Source: Auanema rhodensis (taxonomy: Eukaryota; Nematoda; Chromadorea; Rhabditida; Rhabditidae). From it: a stretch of 64,000 nt of DNA. The position numbers and the translations under genes were made by a program. Under the pieces are notes generated by a model. That model saw only the letters and a program-made list of their open reading frames with translations, searched no databases and was not told where the DNA came from. The stretch is from assembly GCA_964057225.1 (NCBI GenBank), contig OZ059900.1, forward strand, positions 7,326,501 through 7,390,500, in the 5' to 3' direction. Below are positions 42,301 to 56,500 of the stretch, one piece after another; the stretch's first letter is position 1, and each line of letters starts with the position of its first letter.

Positions 42301-43842
42301 ATGTTCATATAGGTGTATTTTGCACGAATATCAAAACTGATTGAAATATGGGCCTTTTTATGCTCAAAACGCCATATATTCAACGATTTTGGGTACAAAA
42401 CATGTGAAAACTGTATGTTTTGATCAGACCCTTTGAGATATGGATTTGAAATTCAGGATTCATAAACTTTGACTATTTTTACATATATATGTTCAATTTT
42501 AACCACTTTGGTCAAAAAGGACCGAAAATATCAAGAATTATTGGTTTTTTGGGGTTTGAAGGGCATTTTGGCTAAATCAGTCAAACTTTTGATCTTAAGC
42601 ATATTTGTTTCTTCTAAAACGACTAAATGTATGAAATACTGTCATAGAATGTTCATATAGGTGTATTTTGCACGAATATCAAAACTGATTGAAATATGGG
42701 CCTTTTTATGCTCAAAACGCCATATATTCAACGATTTTGGGTACAAAACATGTGAAAACGGTATGTTTTGATCAGACCCTTTGAGATATGGATTTGAAAT
42801 TCAGGATTCATAAACTTCGACTATTTCTACATATATATGTCCAATTTTAACCACTTTGGTCAAAAAGGACCGAAAATATCAAGAATTATTGGTTTTTTGG
42901 GGTTTGAAGGGCATTTTGGCAAAATCAGTCAAACTTTTGATCGTAAGCATATTTTTTTCTTCTAAAACGACTAAATGTATGAAATACTGTCAAAGAATGT
43001 TCATATAGGTGTTTTTTGCACGAATATCAGAACTGATTGAAATATGGGCCTTTTTATGCTCAAAACGCCATATATTCAACGATTTTGGGTACAAAACATG
43101 TGAAAACTGTATGTTTTGATCAGACCCTTTGAGATATGGATTTAAAATTCAGGATTCATAAACTTTGACTATTTTTACATATATATGTTCAATTTTAACC
43201 ACTTTGGTCAAAAAGGACCGAAAATATCAAGAATTATTGGTTTTTTGGGGTTTGAAGGGCATTTTGGCTAAATCAGTCAAACTTTTGATCTTAAGCATAT
43301 TTTTTTCTTCTAAAACGACTAAATGTATGAAATACTGTCATAGAATGTTCATATAGGTGTATTTTGCACGAATATCAAAACTGATTGAAATATGGGCCTT
43401 TTTATGTTCAAAACGCCATATATTCAACGATTTTGGGTACAAAACATGTGAAAACTGTATGTTTTGATCAGACCCTTTGAGATATGGATTTGAAATTCAG
43501 GATTCATAAACTTTGACTATTTTTACATATATATGTCCAATTTTAACCACTTTGGTCAAAAAGGACCGAAAATATCAAGAATTATTGGTTTTTTGGGGAT
43601 TGAAGGGCATTTTGGCAAAATCAGTCAAACTTTTGATCTTAAGCATATTTTTTCTTCTAAAACGACTAAATGTATGAAATACTGTCATAGAATGTTCATA
43701 TAGGTGTATTTTGCACGAATATCAAAACTGATTGAAATATGGGCCTTTTTATGCTCAAAACGCCATATATTCAACGATTTTGGGTACAAAACATGTGAAA
43801 ACTGTATGTTTTGATCAGACCCTTTGAGATATGGATTTGAAA

Positions 43843-44190
43843 TTCAGGATTCATAAACTTTGACTATTTTTACATATATATGTCCAATTTTAACCACTTT
43901 GGTCAAAAAGGACCGAAAATATCAAGAATTATTGGTTTTTTGGGGTTTGAAGGGCATTTTGGCAAAATCAGTCAAACTTTTGATCTTAAGCATATTTTTT
44001 TCTTCTAAAACGACTAAATGTATGAAATACTGTCAAAGAATGTTCATATAGGTGTTTTTTGCACGAATATCAGAACTGATTGAAATATGGGCCTTTTTAT
44101 GCTCAAAACGCCATATATTCAACGATTTTGGGTACAAAACATGTGAAAACTGTATGTTTTGATCAGACCCTTTGAGATATGGATTTAAAA
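43843..44190 (+). repeat. Mosaic monomer: D head, B tail
   Basis: It begins with T19, T28 and C42, as D monomers do. From position 104 onward it matches class B: T104, A122, A194, an extra T near 214, a G near 231, and A345. The switch lies between positions 28 and 104. It replaces the expected A1 and B pair with one monomer, which explains why this turn of the cycle is one member short. The opposite combination (B head, D tail) is present at 49409, 50801 and 52889. Confidence 0.75.
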
Positions 44191-44885
44191 TTCAGGATTC
44201 ATAAAATTCGACTATTTTTACATATATATGTCCAATTTTAACCACTTTGGTCAAAAAGGACCGAAAATATCAAGAATTATTGGTTTTTTGGGGTTTGAAG
44301 GGCATTTTGGCAAAATCAGTCAAACTTTTGATCTTAAGCATATTTTTTTCTTCTAAAACGACTAAATGTATGAAATACTGTCATAGAATGTTCATATAGG
44401 TGTATTTTGCACGAATATCAAAACTGATTGAAATATGGGCCTTTTTATGCTCAAAACGCCATATATTCAACGATTTTGGGTACAAAACATGTGAAAACTG
44501 TATGTTTTGATCAGACCCTTTGAGATATGGATTTGAAATTCAGGATTCATAAACTTCGACTATTTCTACATATATATGTCCAATTTTAACCACTTTGGTC
44601 AAAAAGGACCGAAAATATCAAGAATTATTGGTTTTTTGGGGTTTGAAGGGCATTTTGGCAAAATCAGTCAAACTTTTGATCTTAAGCATATTTTGTTTTC
44701 TAAAACGACTAAATGTATGAAATACTGTCAAAGAATGTTCATATAGGTGTATTTTGCACGAATATCAAAACTGATTGAAATATGGGCCTTTTTATGTTCA
44801 AAACGCCATATATTCAACGATTTTGGGTACAAAACATGTGAAAACTGTATGTTTTGATCAGACCCTTTGAGATATGGATTTGGAA

Positions 44886-46277
44886 TTCAGGATTCATGAA
44901 CTTTGACTATTTTTATATATATATGTTCAATTTTAACCACTTTGGTCAAAAAGGACCGAAAATATCAAGAATTATTGGTTTTTTGGGGTTTGAAGGGCAT
45001 TTTGGCTAAATCAGTCAAACTTTTGATCTTAAGCATATTTTTTTCTTCTAAAACGACTAAATGTATGAAATACTGTCATAGAATGTTCATATAGGTGTAT
45101 TTTGCACGAATATCAAAACTGATTGAAATATGGGCCTTTTTATGTTCAAAACGCCATATATTCAACGATTTTGGGTACAAAACATGTGAAAACTGTATGT
45201 TTTGATCAGACCCTTTGAGATATGGATTTGAAATTCAGGATTCATAAACTTTGACTATTTTTACATATATATGTCCAATTTTAACCACTTTGGTCAAAAA
45301 GGACCGAAAATATCAAGAATTATTGGTTTTTTGGGGATTGAAGGGCATTTTGGCAAAATCAGTCAAACTTTTGATCTTAAGCATATTTTTTTCTTCTAAA
45401 ACGACTAAATGTATGAAATACTGTCATAGAATGTTCATATAGGTGTATTTTGCACAAATATCAAAACTGATTGAAATATGGGCCTTTTTATGCTCAAAAC
45501 GCCATATATTCAACGATTTTGGGTACAAAACATGTGAAAACTGTATGTTTTGATCAGACCCTTTGAGATATGGATTTGAAATTCAGGATTCATAAACTTT
45601 GACTATTTTAACATATATATGTTCAATTTTAACCACTTTGGTCAAAAAGGACCGAAAATATCAAGAATTATTGGTTTTTTTGGGTTTGAAGGGCATTTTG
45701 GCTAAATCAGTCAAACTTTTGATCTTAAGCATATTTTTTTCTTCTAAAACGACTAAATGTATGAAATACTGTCATAGAATGTTCATATAGGTGTATTTTG
45801 CACGAATATCAAAACTGATTGAAATATGGGCCTTTTTATGCTCAAAACGCCATATATTCAACGATTTTGGGTACAAAACATGTGAAAACGGTATGTTTTG
45901 ATCAGACCCTTTGAGATATGGATTTGAAATTCAGGATTCATAAACTTCGACTATTTGTACATATATATGTCCAATTTTAACCACTTTGGTCAAAAAGGAC
46001 CGAAAATATCAAGAATTATTGGTTTTTTGGGGTTTGAAGGGCATTTTGGCAAAATCAGTCAAACTTTTGATCTTAAGCATATTTTTTTCTTCTAAAACGA
46101 CTAAATGTATGAAATACTGTCAAAGAATGTTCATATAGGTGTATTTTGCACGAATATCAAAACTGATTGAAATATGGGCCTTTTTATGCTCAAAACGCCA
46201 TATATTCAACGATTTTGGGTACAAAACATGTGAAAACTGTATGTTTTGATCAGACCCTTTGAGATATGGATTTAAAA
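44886..46277 (+). repeat. 4-monomer block A2-D-A1-B, right copy
   Basis: This is the second copy of the block at 37582-38973, with G13 in A2, A223 in D, A29 and G309 in A1, and G28 in B. Private differences are a T for C near position 31 in the A2 monomer (TATATATATATG) and a T for G near position 101 in the A1 monomer. The flanks differ: here the block continues C-E, whereas the left copy runs into the A1-B-C triplets. Confidence 0.82.
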
Positions 46278-46972
46278 TTCAGGATTCATAAAATTCGACT
46301 ATTTTTACATATATATGTCCAATTTTAACCACTTTGGTCAAAAAGGACCGAAAATATCAAGAATTATTGGTTTTTTGGGGTTTGAAGGGCATTTTGGCAA
46401 AATCAGTCAAACTTTTGATCTTAAGCATATTTTTTTCTTCTAAAACGACTAAATGTATGAAATACTGTCATAGAATGTTCATATAGGTGTATTTTGCACG
46501 AATATCAAAACTGATTGGAATATGGGCCTTTTTATGCTCAAAACGCCATATATTCAACGATTTTGGGTACAAAACATGTGAAAACTGTATGTTTTGATCA
46601 GACCCTTTGAGATATGGATTTGAAATTCAGGATTCATGAACTTCGACTATTTCTACATATATATGTCCAATTTTAATCACTTTGGTCAAAAAGGACCGAA
46701 AATATCAAGAATTATTGGTTTTTTGGGGTTTGAAGGGCATTTTGGCAAAATCAGTCAAACTTTTGATCTTAAGCATATTTTTTTTTCTAAAACGACTAAA
46801 TGTATGAAATACTGTCAAAGAATGTTCATATAGGTGTATTTTGCACGAATATCAAAACTGATTGAAATATGGGCCTTTTTATGCTCAAAACGCCATATAT
46901 TCAACGATTTTGGGTACAAAACATGTGAAAACTGTATGTTTTGATCAGACCCTTTGAGATATGGATTTGAAA

Positions 46973-48712
46973 TTCAGGATTCATAAACTTTGACTATTTT
47001 TACATATATATGTTCAATTTTAACCACTTTGGTCAAAAAGGACCGAAAATATCAAGAATTATTGGTTTTTTGGGGTTTGAAGGGCATTTTGGCAAAATCA
47101 GTCAAACTTTTGATCTTAAGCATATTTTTTTTTTCTAAAACGACTAAATGTATGAAATACTGTCATAGAATGTTCATATAGGTGTATTTTGCACGAATAT
47201 CAAAACTGATTGAAATATGGGCCTTTTTATGTTCAAAACGCCATATATTCAACGATTTTGGGTACAAAACATGTGAAAACTGTATGTTTTGATCAGACCC
47301 TTTGAGATATGGATTTGAAATTCAGGATTCATAAACTTTGACTATTTTTACATATATATGTTCAATTTTAACCACTTTGGTCAAGAAGGACCGAAAATAT
47401 CAAGAATTATTGGTTTTTTGGGGTTTGAAGGGCATTTTGGCAAAATCAGTCAAACTTTTGATCTTAAGCATATTTTTTTCTTCTAAAACGACTAAATGTA
47501 TGAAATACTGTCATAGAATGTTTATATAAGTGTATTTTGCACGAATATCAAAACTGATTGAAATATGGGCCTTTTTATGCTCAAAACGCCATATATTCAA
47601 CGATTTTGGGTACAAAACATGTGAAAACGGTATGTTTTGATCAGACCCTTTGAGATATGGATTTGAAATTCAGGATTCATAAACTTCGACTATTTGTACA
47701 TATATATGTCCAATTTTAACCACTTTGGTCAAAAAGGACCGAAAATATCAAGAATTATTGGTTTTTTGGGGTTTGAAGGGCATTTTGGCAAAATCAGTCA
47801 AACTTTTGATCTTAAGCATATTTTTTTCTTCTAAAACGACTAAATGTATGAAATACTGTCAAAGAATGTTCATATAGGTGTATTTTGCACGAATATCAAA
47901 ACTGATTGAAATATGGGCCTTTTTATGCTCAAAACGCCATATATTCAACGATTTTGGGTACAAAACATGTGAAAACTGTATGTTTTGATCAGACCCTTTG
48001 AGATATGGATTTGAAATTCAGGATTCATAAACTTTGACTATTTTTACATATATATGTTCAATTTTAACCACTTTGGTCAAAAAGGACCGAAAATATCAAG
48101 AATTATTGGTTTTTTGGGGTTTGAAGGGCATTTTGGCAAAATCAGTCAAACTTTTGATCTTAAGCATATTTTTTTCTTCTAAAACGACTAAATGTATGAA
48201 ATACTGTCATAGAATGTTCATATAGGTGTATTTTGCACGAATATCAAAACTGATTGAAATATGGGCCTTTTTATGTTCAAAACGCCATATATTCAACGAT
48301 TTTGGGTACAAAACATGTGAAAACTGTATGTTTTGATCAGACCCTTTGAGATATGGATTTGAAATTCAGGATTCATAAACTTTGACTATTTTTACATATA
48401 TATGTCCAATTTTAACCACTTTGGTCAAAAAGGACCGAAAATATCAAGAATTATTGGTTTTTTGGGGATTGAAGGGCATTTTGGCAAAATCAGTCAAACT
48501 TTTGATCTTAAGCATATTTTTTTCTTCTAAAACGACTAAATGTATGAAATACTGTCATAGAATGTTCATATAGGTGTATTTTGCACGAATATCAAAACTG
48601 ATCGAAATATGTGCCTTTTTATGCTCAAAACGCCATATATTCAACGATTTTGGGTACAAAACATGTGAAAACTGTATGTTTTGATCAGACCCTTTGAGAT
48701 ATGGATTTGAAA
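46973..48712 (+). repeat. A2-A3-B-A2-D segment; first A3 monomer
   Basis: Members: A2 with ten T's (46973), A3 with G65, T203, A209 and G309 (47321), B with G28 (47669), A2 (48017), D with C239 and a T in ATGTGCC near 248 (48365). G65 has not been seen anywhere to the left of 47321 and is common from here on. The run A2-A3-B recurs, with a D inserted, at 55323-56714. Confidence 0.75.
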
Positions 48713-51700
48713 TTCAGGATTCATAAACTTTGACTATTTTTACATATATATGTTCAATTTTAACCACTTTGGTCAAGAAGGACCGAAAATATCAAGAATT
48801 ATTGGTTTTTTGGGGTTTGAAGGGCATTTTGGCAAAATCAGTCAAACTTTTGATCTTAAGCATATTTTTTTCTTCTAAAACGACTAAATGTATGAAATAC
48901 TGTCATAGAATGTTTATATAAGTGTATTTTGCACGAATATCAAAACTGATTGAAATATGGGCCTTTTTATGCTCAAAACGCCATATATTCAACGATTTTG
49001 GGTACAAAACATGTGAAAACTGTATGTTTTGATCAGACCCTTTGAGATATGGATTTGAAATTCAGGATTCATAAACTTTGACTATTTTAACATATATATG
49101 TTCAATTTTAACCACTTTGGTCAAAAAGGACCGAAAATATCAAGAATTATTGGTTTTTTGGGGTTTGAAGGGCATTTTGGCTAAATCAGTCAAACTTTTG
49201 ATCTTAAGCATATTTTTTTCTTCTAAAACGACTAAATGTATGAAATACTGTCATAGAATGTTCATATAGGTGTATTTTGCACGAATATCAAAACTGATTG
49301 AAATATGGGCCTTTTTATGCTCAAAACGCCATATATTCAACGATTTTGGGTACGAAACATGTGAAAACGGTATGTTTTGATCAGACCCTTTGAGATATGG
49401 ATTTGAAATTCAGGATTCATAAATTTCGACTATTTGTACATATATATGTCCAATTTTAACCACTTTGGTCAAAAAGGACCGAAAATATCAAGAATTATTG
49501 GTTTTTTGGGGATTGAAGGGCATTTTGGCAAAATCAGTCAAACTTTTGATCTTAAGCATATTTTTTTCTTCTAAAACGACTAAATGTATGAAATACTGTC
49601 ATAGAATGTTCATATAGGTGTATTTTGCACGAATATCAAAACTGATCGAAATATGTGCCTTTTTATGCTCAAAACGCCATATATTCAACGATTTTGGGTA
49701 CAAAACATGTGAAAACTGTATGTTTTGATCAGACCCTTTGAGTTATGGATTTGAAATTCAGGATTCATAAACTTTGACTATTTTTACATATATATGTTCA
49801 ATTTTAACCACTTTGGTCAAGAAGGACCGAAAATATCAAGAATTATTGGTTTTTTGGGGTTTGAAGGGCATTTTGGCAAAATCAGTCAAACTTTTGATCT
49901 TAAGCATATTGTTTTCTTCTAAAACGACTAAATGTATGAAATACTGTCATAGAATGTTAATATAAGTGTATTTTGCACGAATATCAAAACTGATTGAAAT
50001 ATGGGCCTTTTTATGCTCAAAACGCCATATATTCAACGATTTTGGGTACAAAACATGTGAAAACTGTATGTTTTGATCAGACCCTTTGAGATATGGATTT
50101 GAAATTCAGGATTCATAAACTTTGACTATTTTTACATATATATGTTCAATTTTAACCACTTTGGTCAAGAAGGACCGAAAATATCAAGAATTATTGGTTT
50201 TTTGGGGTTTGAAGGGCATTTTGGCAAAATCAGTCAAACTTTTGATCTTAAGCATATTTTTTTCTTCTAAAACGACTAAATGTATGAAATACTGTCATAG
50301 AATGTTTATATAAGTGTATTTTGCACGAATATCAAAACTGATTGAAATATGGGCCTTTTTATGCTCAAAACGCCATATATTCAACGATTTTGGGTACAAA
50401 ACATGTGAAAACTGTATGTTTTGATCAGACCCTTTGAGATATGGATTTGAAATTCAGGATTCATAAACTTTGACTATTTTAACATATATATGTTCAATTT
50501 TAACCACTTTGGTCAAAAAGGACCGAAAATATCAAGAATTATTGGTTTTTTGGGGTTTGAAGGGCATTTTGGCTAAATCAGTCAAACTTTTGATCTTAAG
50601 CATATTTTTTTCTTCTAAAACGACTAAATGTATGAAATACTGTCATAGAATGTTCATATAGGTGTATTTTGCACGAATATCAAAACTGATTGAAATATGG
50701 GCCTTTTTATGCTCAAAACGCCATATATTCAACGATTTTGGGTACAAAACATGTGAAAACGGTATGTTTTGATCAGACCCTTTGAGATATGGATTTGAAA
50801 TTCAGGATTCATAAATTTCGACTATTTGTACATATATATGTCCAATTTTAACCACTTTGGTCAAAAAGGACCGAAAATATCAAGAATTATTGGTTTTTTG
50901 GGGATTGAAGGGCATTTTGGCAAAATCAGTCAAACTTTTGATCTTAAGCATATTTTTTTCTTCTAAAACGACTAAATGTATGAAATACTGTCATAGAATG
51001 TTCATATAGGTGTATTTTGCACGAATATCAAAACTGATCGAAATATGTGCCTTTTTATGCTCAAAACGCCATATATTCAACGATTTTGGGTACAAAACAT
51101 GTGAAAACTGTATGTTTTGATCAGACCCTTTGAGTTATGGATTTGAAATTCAGGATTCATAAACTTTGACTATTTTTACATATATATGTTCAATTTTAAC
51201 CACTTTGGTCAAGAAGGACCGAAAATATCAAGAATTATTGGTTTTTTGGGGTTTGAAGGGCATTTTGGCAAAATCAGTCAAACTTTTGATCTTAAGCATA
51301 TTGTTTTCTTCTAAAACGACTAAATGTATGAAATACTGTCATAGAATGTTAATATAAGTGTATTTTGCACGAATATCAAAACTGATTGAAATATGGGCCT
51401 TTTTATGCTCAAAACGCCATATATTCAACGATTTTGGGTACAAAACATGTGAAAACTGTATGTTTTGATCAGACCCTTTGAGATATGGATTTGAAATTCA
51501 GGATTCATAAACTTTGACTATTTTTACATATATATGTTCAATTTTAACCACTTTGGTCAAAAAGGACCGAAAATATCAAGAATTATTGGTTTTTTGGGGT
51601 TTGAAGGGCATTTTGGCAAAATCAGTCAAACTTTTGATCTTAAGCATATTTTTTTCTTCTAAAACGACTAAATGTATGAAATACTGTCATAGAATGTTCA

Positions 51701-53584
51701 TATAGGTGTATTTTGCACGAATATCAAAACTGATTGAAATATGGGCCTTTTTATGCTCAAAACGCCATATATTCAACGATTTTGGGTACAAAACATGTGA
51801 AAACGGTATGTTTTGATCAGACCCTTTGAGATATGGATTTGAAATTCAGGATTCATAAACTTTGACTATTTTTACATATATATGTCCAATTTTAACCACT
51901 TTGGTCAAAAAGGACCGAAAATATCAAGAATTATTGGTTTTTTGGGGATTGAAGGGCATTTTGGCAAAATCAGTCAAACTTTTGATCTTAAGCATATTTT
52001 TTTCTTCTAAAACGACTAAATGTATGAAATACTGTCATAGAATGTTCATATAGGTGTATTTTGCACGAATATCAAAACTGATTGAAATATGGGCCTTTTT
52101 ATGCTCAAAACGCCATATATTCAACGATTTTGGGTACAAAACATGTGAAAACTGTATGTTTTGATCAGACCCTTTGAGATATGGATTTGAAATTCAGGAT
52201 TCATAAACTTTGACTATTTTTACATATATATGTTCAATTTTAACCACTTTGGTCAAGAAGGACCGAAAATATCAAGAATTATTGGTTTTTTGGGGTTTGA
52301 AGGGCATTTTGGCAAAATCAGTCAAACTTTTGATCTTAAGCATATTTTTTTCTTCTAAAACGACTAAATGTATGAAATACTGTCATAGAATGTTTATATA
52401 AGTGTATTTTGCACGAATATCAAAACTGATTGAAATATGGGCCTTTTTATGCTCAAAACGCCATATATTCAACGATTTTGGGTACAAAACATGTGAAAAC
52501 TGTATGTTTTGATCAGACCCTTTGAGATATGGATTTGAAATTCAGGATTCATAAACTTTGACTATTTTAACATATATATGTTCAATTTTAACCACTTTGG
52601 TCAAAAAGGACCGAAAATATCAAGAATTATTGGTTTTTTGGGGTTTGAAGGGCATTTTGGCTAAATCAGTCAAACTTTTGATCTTAAGCATATTTTTTTC
52701 TTCTAAAACGACTAAATGTATGAAATACTGTCATAGAATGTTCATATAGGTGTATTTTGCACGAATATCAAAACTGATTGAAATATGGGCCTTTTTATGC
52801 TCAAAACGCCATATATTCAACGATTTTGGGTACAAAACATGTGAAAACGGTATGTTTTGATCAGACCCTTTGAGATATGGATTTGAAATTCAGGATTCAT
52901 AAATTTCGACTATTTGTACATATATATGTCCAATTTTAACCACTTTGGTCAAAAAGGACCGAAAATATCAAGAATTATTGGTTTTTTGGGGATTGAAGGG
53001 CATTTTGGCAAAATCAGTCAAACTTTTGATCTTAAGCATATTTTTTTCTTCTAAAACGACTAAATGTATGAAATACTGTCATAGAATGTTCATATAGGTG
53101 TATTTTGCACGAATATCAAAACTGATCGAAATATGTGCCTTTTTATGCTCAAAACGCCATATATTCAACGATTTTGGGTACAAAACATGTGAAAACTGTA
53201 TGTTTTGATCAGACCCTTTGAGATATGGATTTGAAATTCAGGATTCATAAACTTTGACTATTTTTACATATATATGTTCAATTTTAACCACTTTGGTCAA
53301 GAAGGACCGAAAATATCAAGAATTATTGGTTTTTTGGGGTTTGAAGGGCATTTTGGCAAAATCAGTCAAACTTTTGATCTTAAGCATATTTTTTTCTTCT
53401 AAAACGACTAAATGTATGAAATACTGTCATAGAATGTTAATATAAGTGTATTTTGCACGAATATCAAAACTGATTGAAATATGGGCCTTTTTATGCTCAA
53501 AACGCCATATATTCAACGATTTTGGGTACAAAACATGTGAAAACTGTATGTTTTGATCAGACCCTTTGAGATATGGATTTGAAA
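48713..53584 (+). repeat. 4-monomer HOR, three copies with a 2-monomer insert
   Basis: Unit: A3 (G65, T203, A209), A1 (A29, T122, G309), B/D mosaic (T16, C19, G28 then A104, C239), A3 with A203. Copies are 48713-50104, 50105-51496 and 52193-53584. The first two share two extra markers, GTTATGG near the end of the mosaic and a G in the T tract of the last A3, so they are closer to each other than to the third. Between the second and third copies sit two monomers, A with G309 and D (51497-52192). The same two follow the third copy at 53585-54280, which makes a 6-monomer (2088-bp) period there. Confidence 0.85.
49409..49756 (+). repeat. Mosaic monomer: B head, D tail
   Basis: The left end has T16, C19, G28 (class B). 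The rest has A104, A122 and C239 with the ATGTGCC change, as in the D monomer at 48365. The switch lies between 28 and 104. Identical mosaics recur at 50801 and 52889, so this product was amplified as part of the 4-monomer unit. Confidence 0.8.
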
Positions 53585-56500
53585 TTCAGGATTCATAAAC
53601 TTTGACTATTTTTACATATATATGTTCAATTTTAACCACTTTGGTCAAAAAGGACCGAAAATATCAAGAATTATTGGTTTTTTGGGGTTTGAAGGGCATT
53701 TTGGCAAAATCAGTCAAACTTTTGATCTTAAGCATATTTTTTTCTTCTAAAACGACTAAATGTATGAAATACTGTCATAGAATGTTCATATAGGTGTATT
53801 TTGCACGAATATCAAAACTGATTGAAATATGGGCCTTTTTATGCTCAAAACGCCATATATTCAACGATTTTGGGTACAAAACATGTGAAAACGGTATGTT
53901 TTGATCAGACCCTTTGAGATATGGATTTGAAATTCAGGATTCATAAACTTTGACTATTTTTACATATATATGTCCAATTTTAACCACTTTGGTCAAAAAG
54001 GACCGAAAATATCAAGAATTATTGGTTTTTTGGGGATTGAAGGGCATTTTGGCAAAATCAGTCAAACTTTTGATCTTAAGCATATTTTTTTCTTCTAAAA
54101 CGACTAAATGTATGAAATACTGTCATAGAATGTTCATATAGGTGTATTTTGCACGAATATCAAAACTGATTGAAATATGGGCCTTTTTATGCTCAAAACG
54201 CCATATATTCAACGATTTTGGGTACAAAACATGTGAAAACTGTATGTTTTGATCAGACCCTTTGAGATATGGATTTGAAATTCAGGATTCATAAACTTTG
54301 ACTATTTTTACATATATATGTTCAATTTTAACCACTTTGGTCAAGAAGGACCGAAAATATCAAGAATTATTGGTTTTTTGGGGTTTGAAGGGCATTTTGG
54401 CAAAATCAGTCAAACTTTTGATCTTAAGCATATTTTTTTTTCTAAAACGACTAAATGTATGAAATACTGTCAAAGAATGTTCATATAGGTGTATTTTGCA
54501 CGAATATCAAAACTGATTGAAATATGGGCCTTTTTATGTTCAAAACGCCATATATTCAACGATTTTGGGTACAAAACATGTGAAAACGGTATGTTTTGAT
54601 CAGACCCTTTGAGATATGGATTTAAAATTCAGGATTCATAAAATTCGACTATTTTTACATATATATGTCCAATTTTAACCACTTTGGTCAAAAAGGACCG
54701 AAAATATCAAGAATTATTGGTTTTTTGGGGTTTGAAGGGCATTTTGGCAAAATCAGTCAAACTTTTGATCTTAAGCATATTTTTTTCTTCTAAAACGACT
54801 AAATGTATGAAATACTGTCATAGAATGTTCATATAGGTGTATTTTGCACGAATATCAAAACTGATTGAAATATGGGCCTTTTTATGCTCAAAACGCCATA
54901 TATTCAACGATTTTGGGTACAAAACATGTGAAAACTGTATGTTTTGATCAGACCCTTTGAGATATGGATTTGAAATTCAGGATTCATAAACTTCGACTAT
55001 TTCTACATATATATGTCCAATTTTAATCACTTTGGTCAAAAAGGACCGAAAATATCAAGAATTATTGGTTTTTTGGGGTTTGAAGGGCATTTTGGCAAAA
55101 TCAGTCAAACTTTTGATCTTAGGCATATTTTTTTTTCTAAAACGACTAAATGTATGAAATACTGTCAAAGAATGTTCATATAGGTGTATTTTGCACGAAT
55201 ATCAAAACTGATTGAAATATGGGCCTTTTTATGCTCAAAACGCCATATATTCAACGATTTTGGGTACAAAACATGTGAAAACTGTATGTTTTGATCAGAC
55301 CCTTTGAGATATGGATTTGAAATTCAGGATTCATAAACTTTGACTATTTTTACATATATATGTTCAATTTTAACCACTTTGGTCAAAAAGGACCGAAAAT
55401 ATCAAGAATTATTGGTTTTTTGGGGTTTGAAGGGCATTTTGGCAAAATCAGTCAAACTTTTGATCTTAAGCATATTTTTTTCTTCTAAAACGATTAAATG
55501 TATGAAATACTGTCATAGAATGTTCATATAGGTGTATTTTGCACGAATATCAAAACTGATTGAAATATGGGCCTTTTTATGTTCAAAACGCCATATATTC
55601 AACGATTTTGGGTACAAAACATGTGAAAACTGTATGTTTTGATCAGACCCTTTGAGATATGGATTTGAAATTCAGGATTCATAAACTTTGACTATTTTTA
55701 CATATATATGTCCAATTTTAACCACTTTGGTCAAAAAGGACCGAAAATATCAAGAATTATTGGTTTTTTGGGGATTGAAGGGCATTTTGGCAAAATCAGT
55801 CAAACTTTTGATCTTAAGCATATTTTTTTCTTCTAAAACGACTAAATGTATGAAATACTGTCATAGAATGTTCATATAGGTGTATTTTGCACGAATATCA
55901 AAACTGATCGAAATATGGGCCTTTTTATGCTCAAAACGCCATATATTCAACGATTTTGGGTACAAAACATGTGAAAACTGTATGTTTTGATCAGACCCTT
56001 TGAGATATGGATTTGAAATTCAGGATTCATAAACTTTGACTATTTTTACATATATATGTTCAATTTTAACCACTTTGGTCAAGAAGGACCGAAAATATCA
56101 AGAATTATTGGTTTTTTGGGGTTTGAAGGGCATTTTGGCAAAATCAGTCAAACTTTTGATCTTAAGCATATTTTTTTCTTCTAAAACGACTAAATGTATG
56201 AAATACTGTCATAGAATGTTTATATAAGTGTATTTTGCACGAATATCAAAACTGATTGAAATATGGGCCTTTTTATGCTCAAAACGCCATATATTCAACG
56301 ATTTTGGGTACAAAACATGTGAAAACGGTATGTTTTGATCAGACCCTTTGAGATATGGATTTGAAATTCAGGATTCATAAACTTCGACTATTTGTACATA
56401 TATATGTCCAATTTTAACCACTTTGGTCAAAAAGGACCGAAAATATCAAGAATTATTGGTTTTTTGGGGTTTGAAGGGCATTTTGGCAAAATCAGTCAAA

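Larger units (their letters stand above)
40366..46972 (+). repeat. Six-monomer cycle A2-D-A1-B-C-E and its variants
   Basis: Order read by start: A1 40366, B 40714, C 41062, E 41410; A2 41757, D 42105, A1 42452, B 42800; A2 43148, D 43496, D/B mosaic 43843, C 44191, E 44539; A2 44886, D 45234, A1 45582, B 45930, C 46278, E 46626. The turn at 44886-46972 is complete. The two others have lost or fused members. Each E is a 347-bp copy, and the D copies at 42105 and 43496 share a six-T tract that also makes them 347 bp. Such a fixed order with deletions is a typical HOR with structural variants. Confidence 0.8.

Noticed and set aside
46636-46833. An ATG-started 65-codon frame at 46636
   Set aside because: The ATG exists only because of G13 in this monomer, and the one-base loss in the T tract joins two frames. 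It is chance coding potential.
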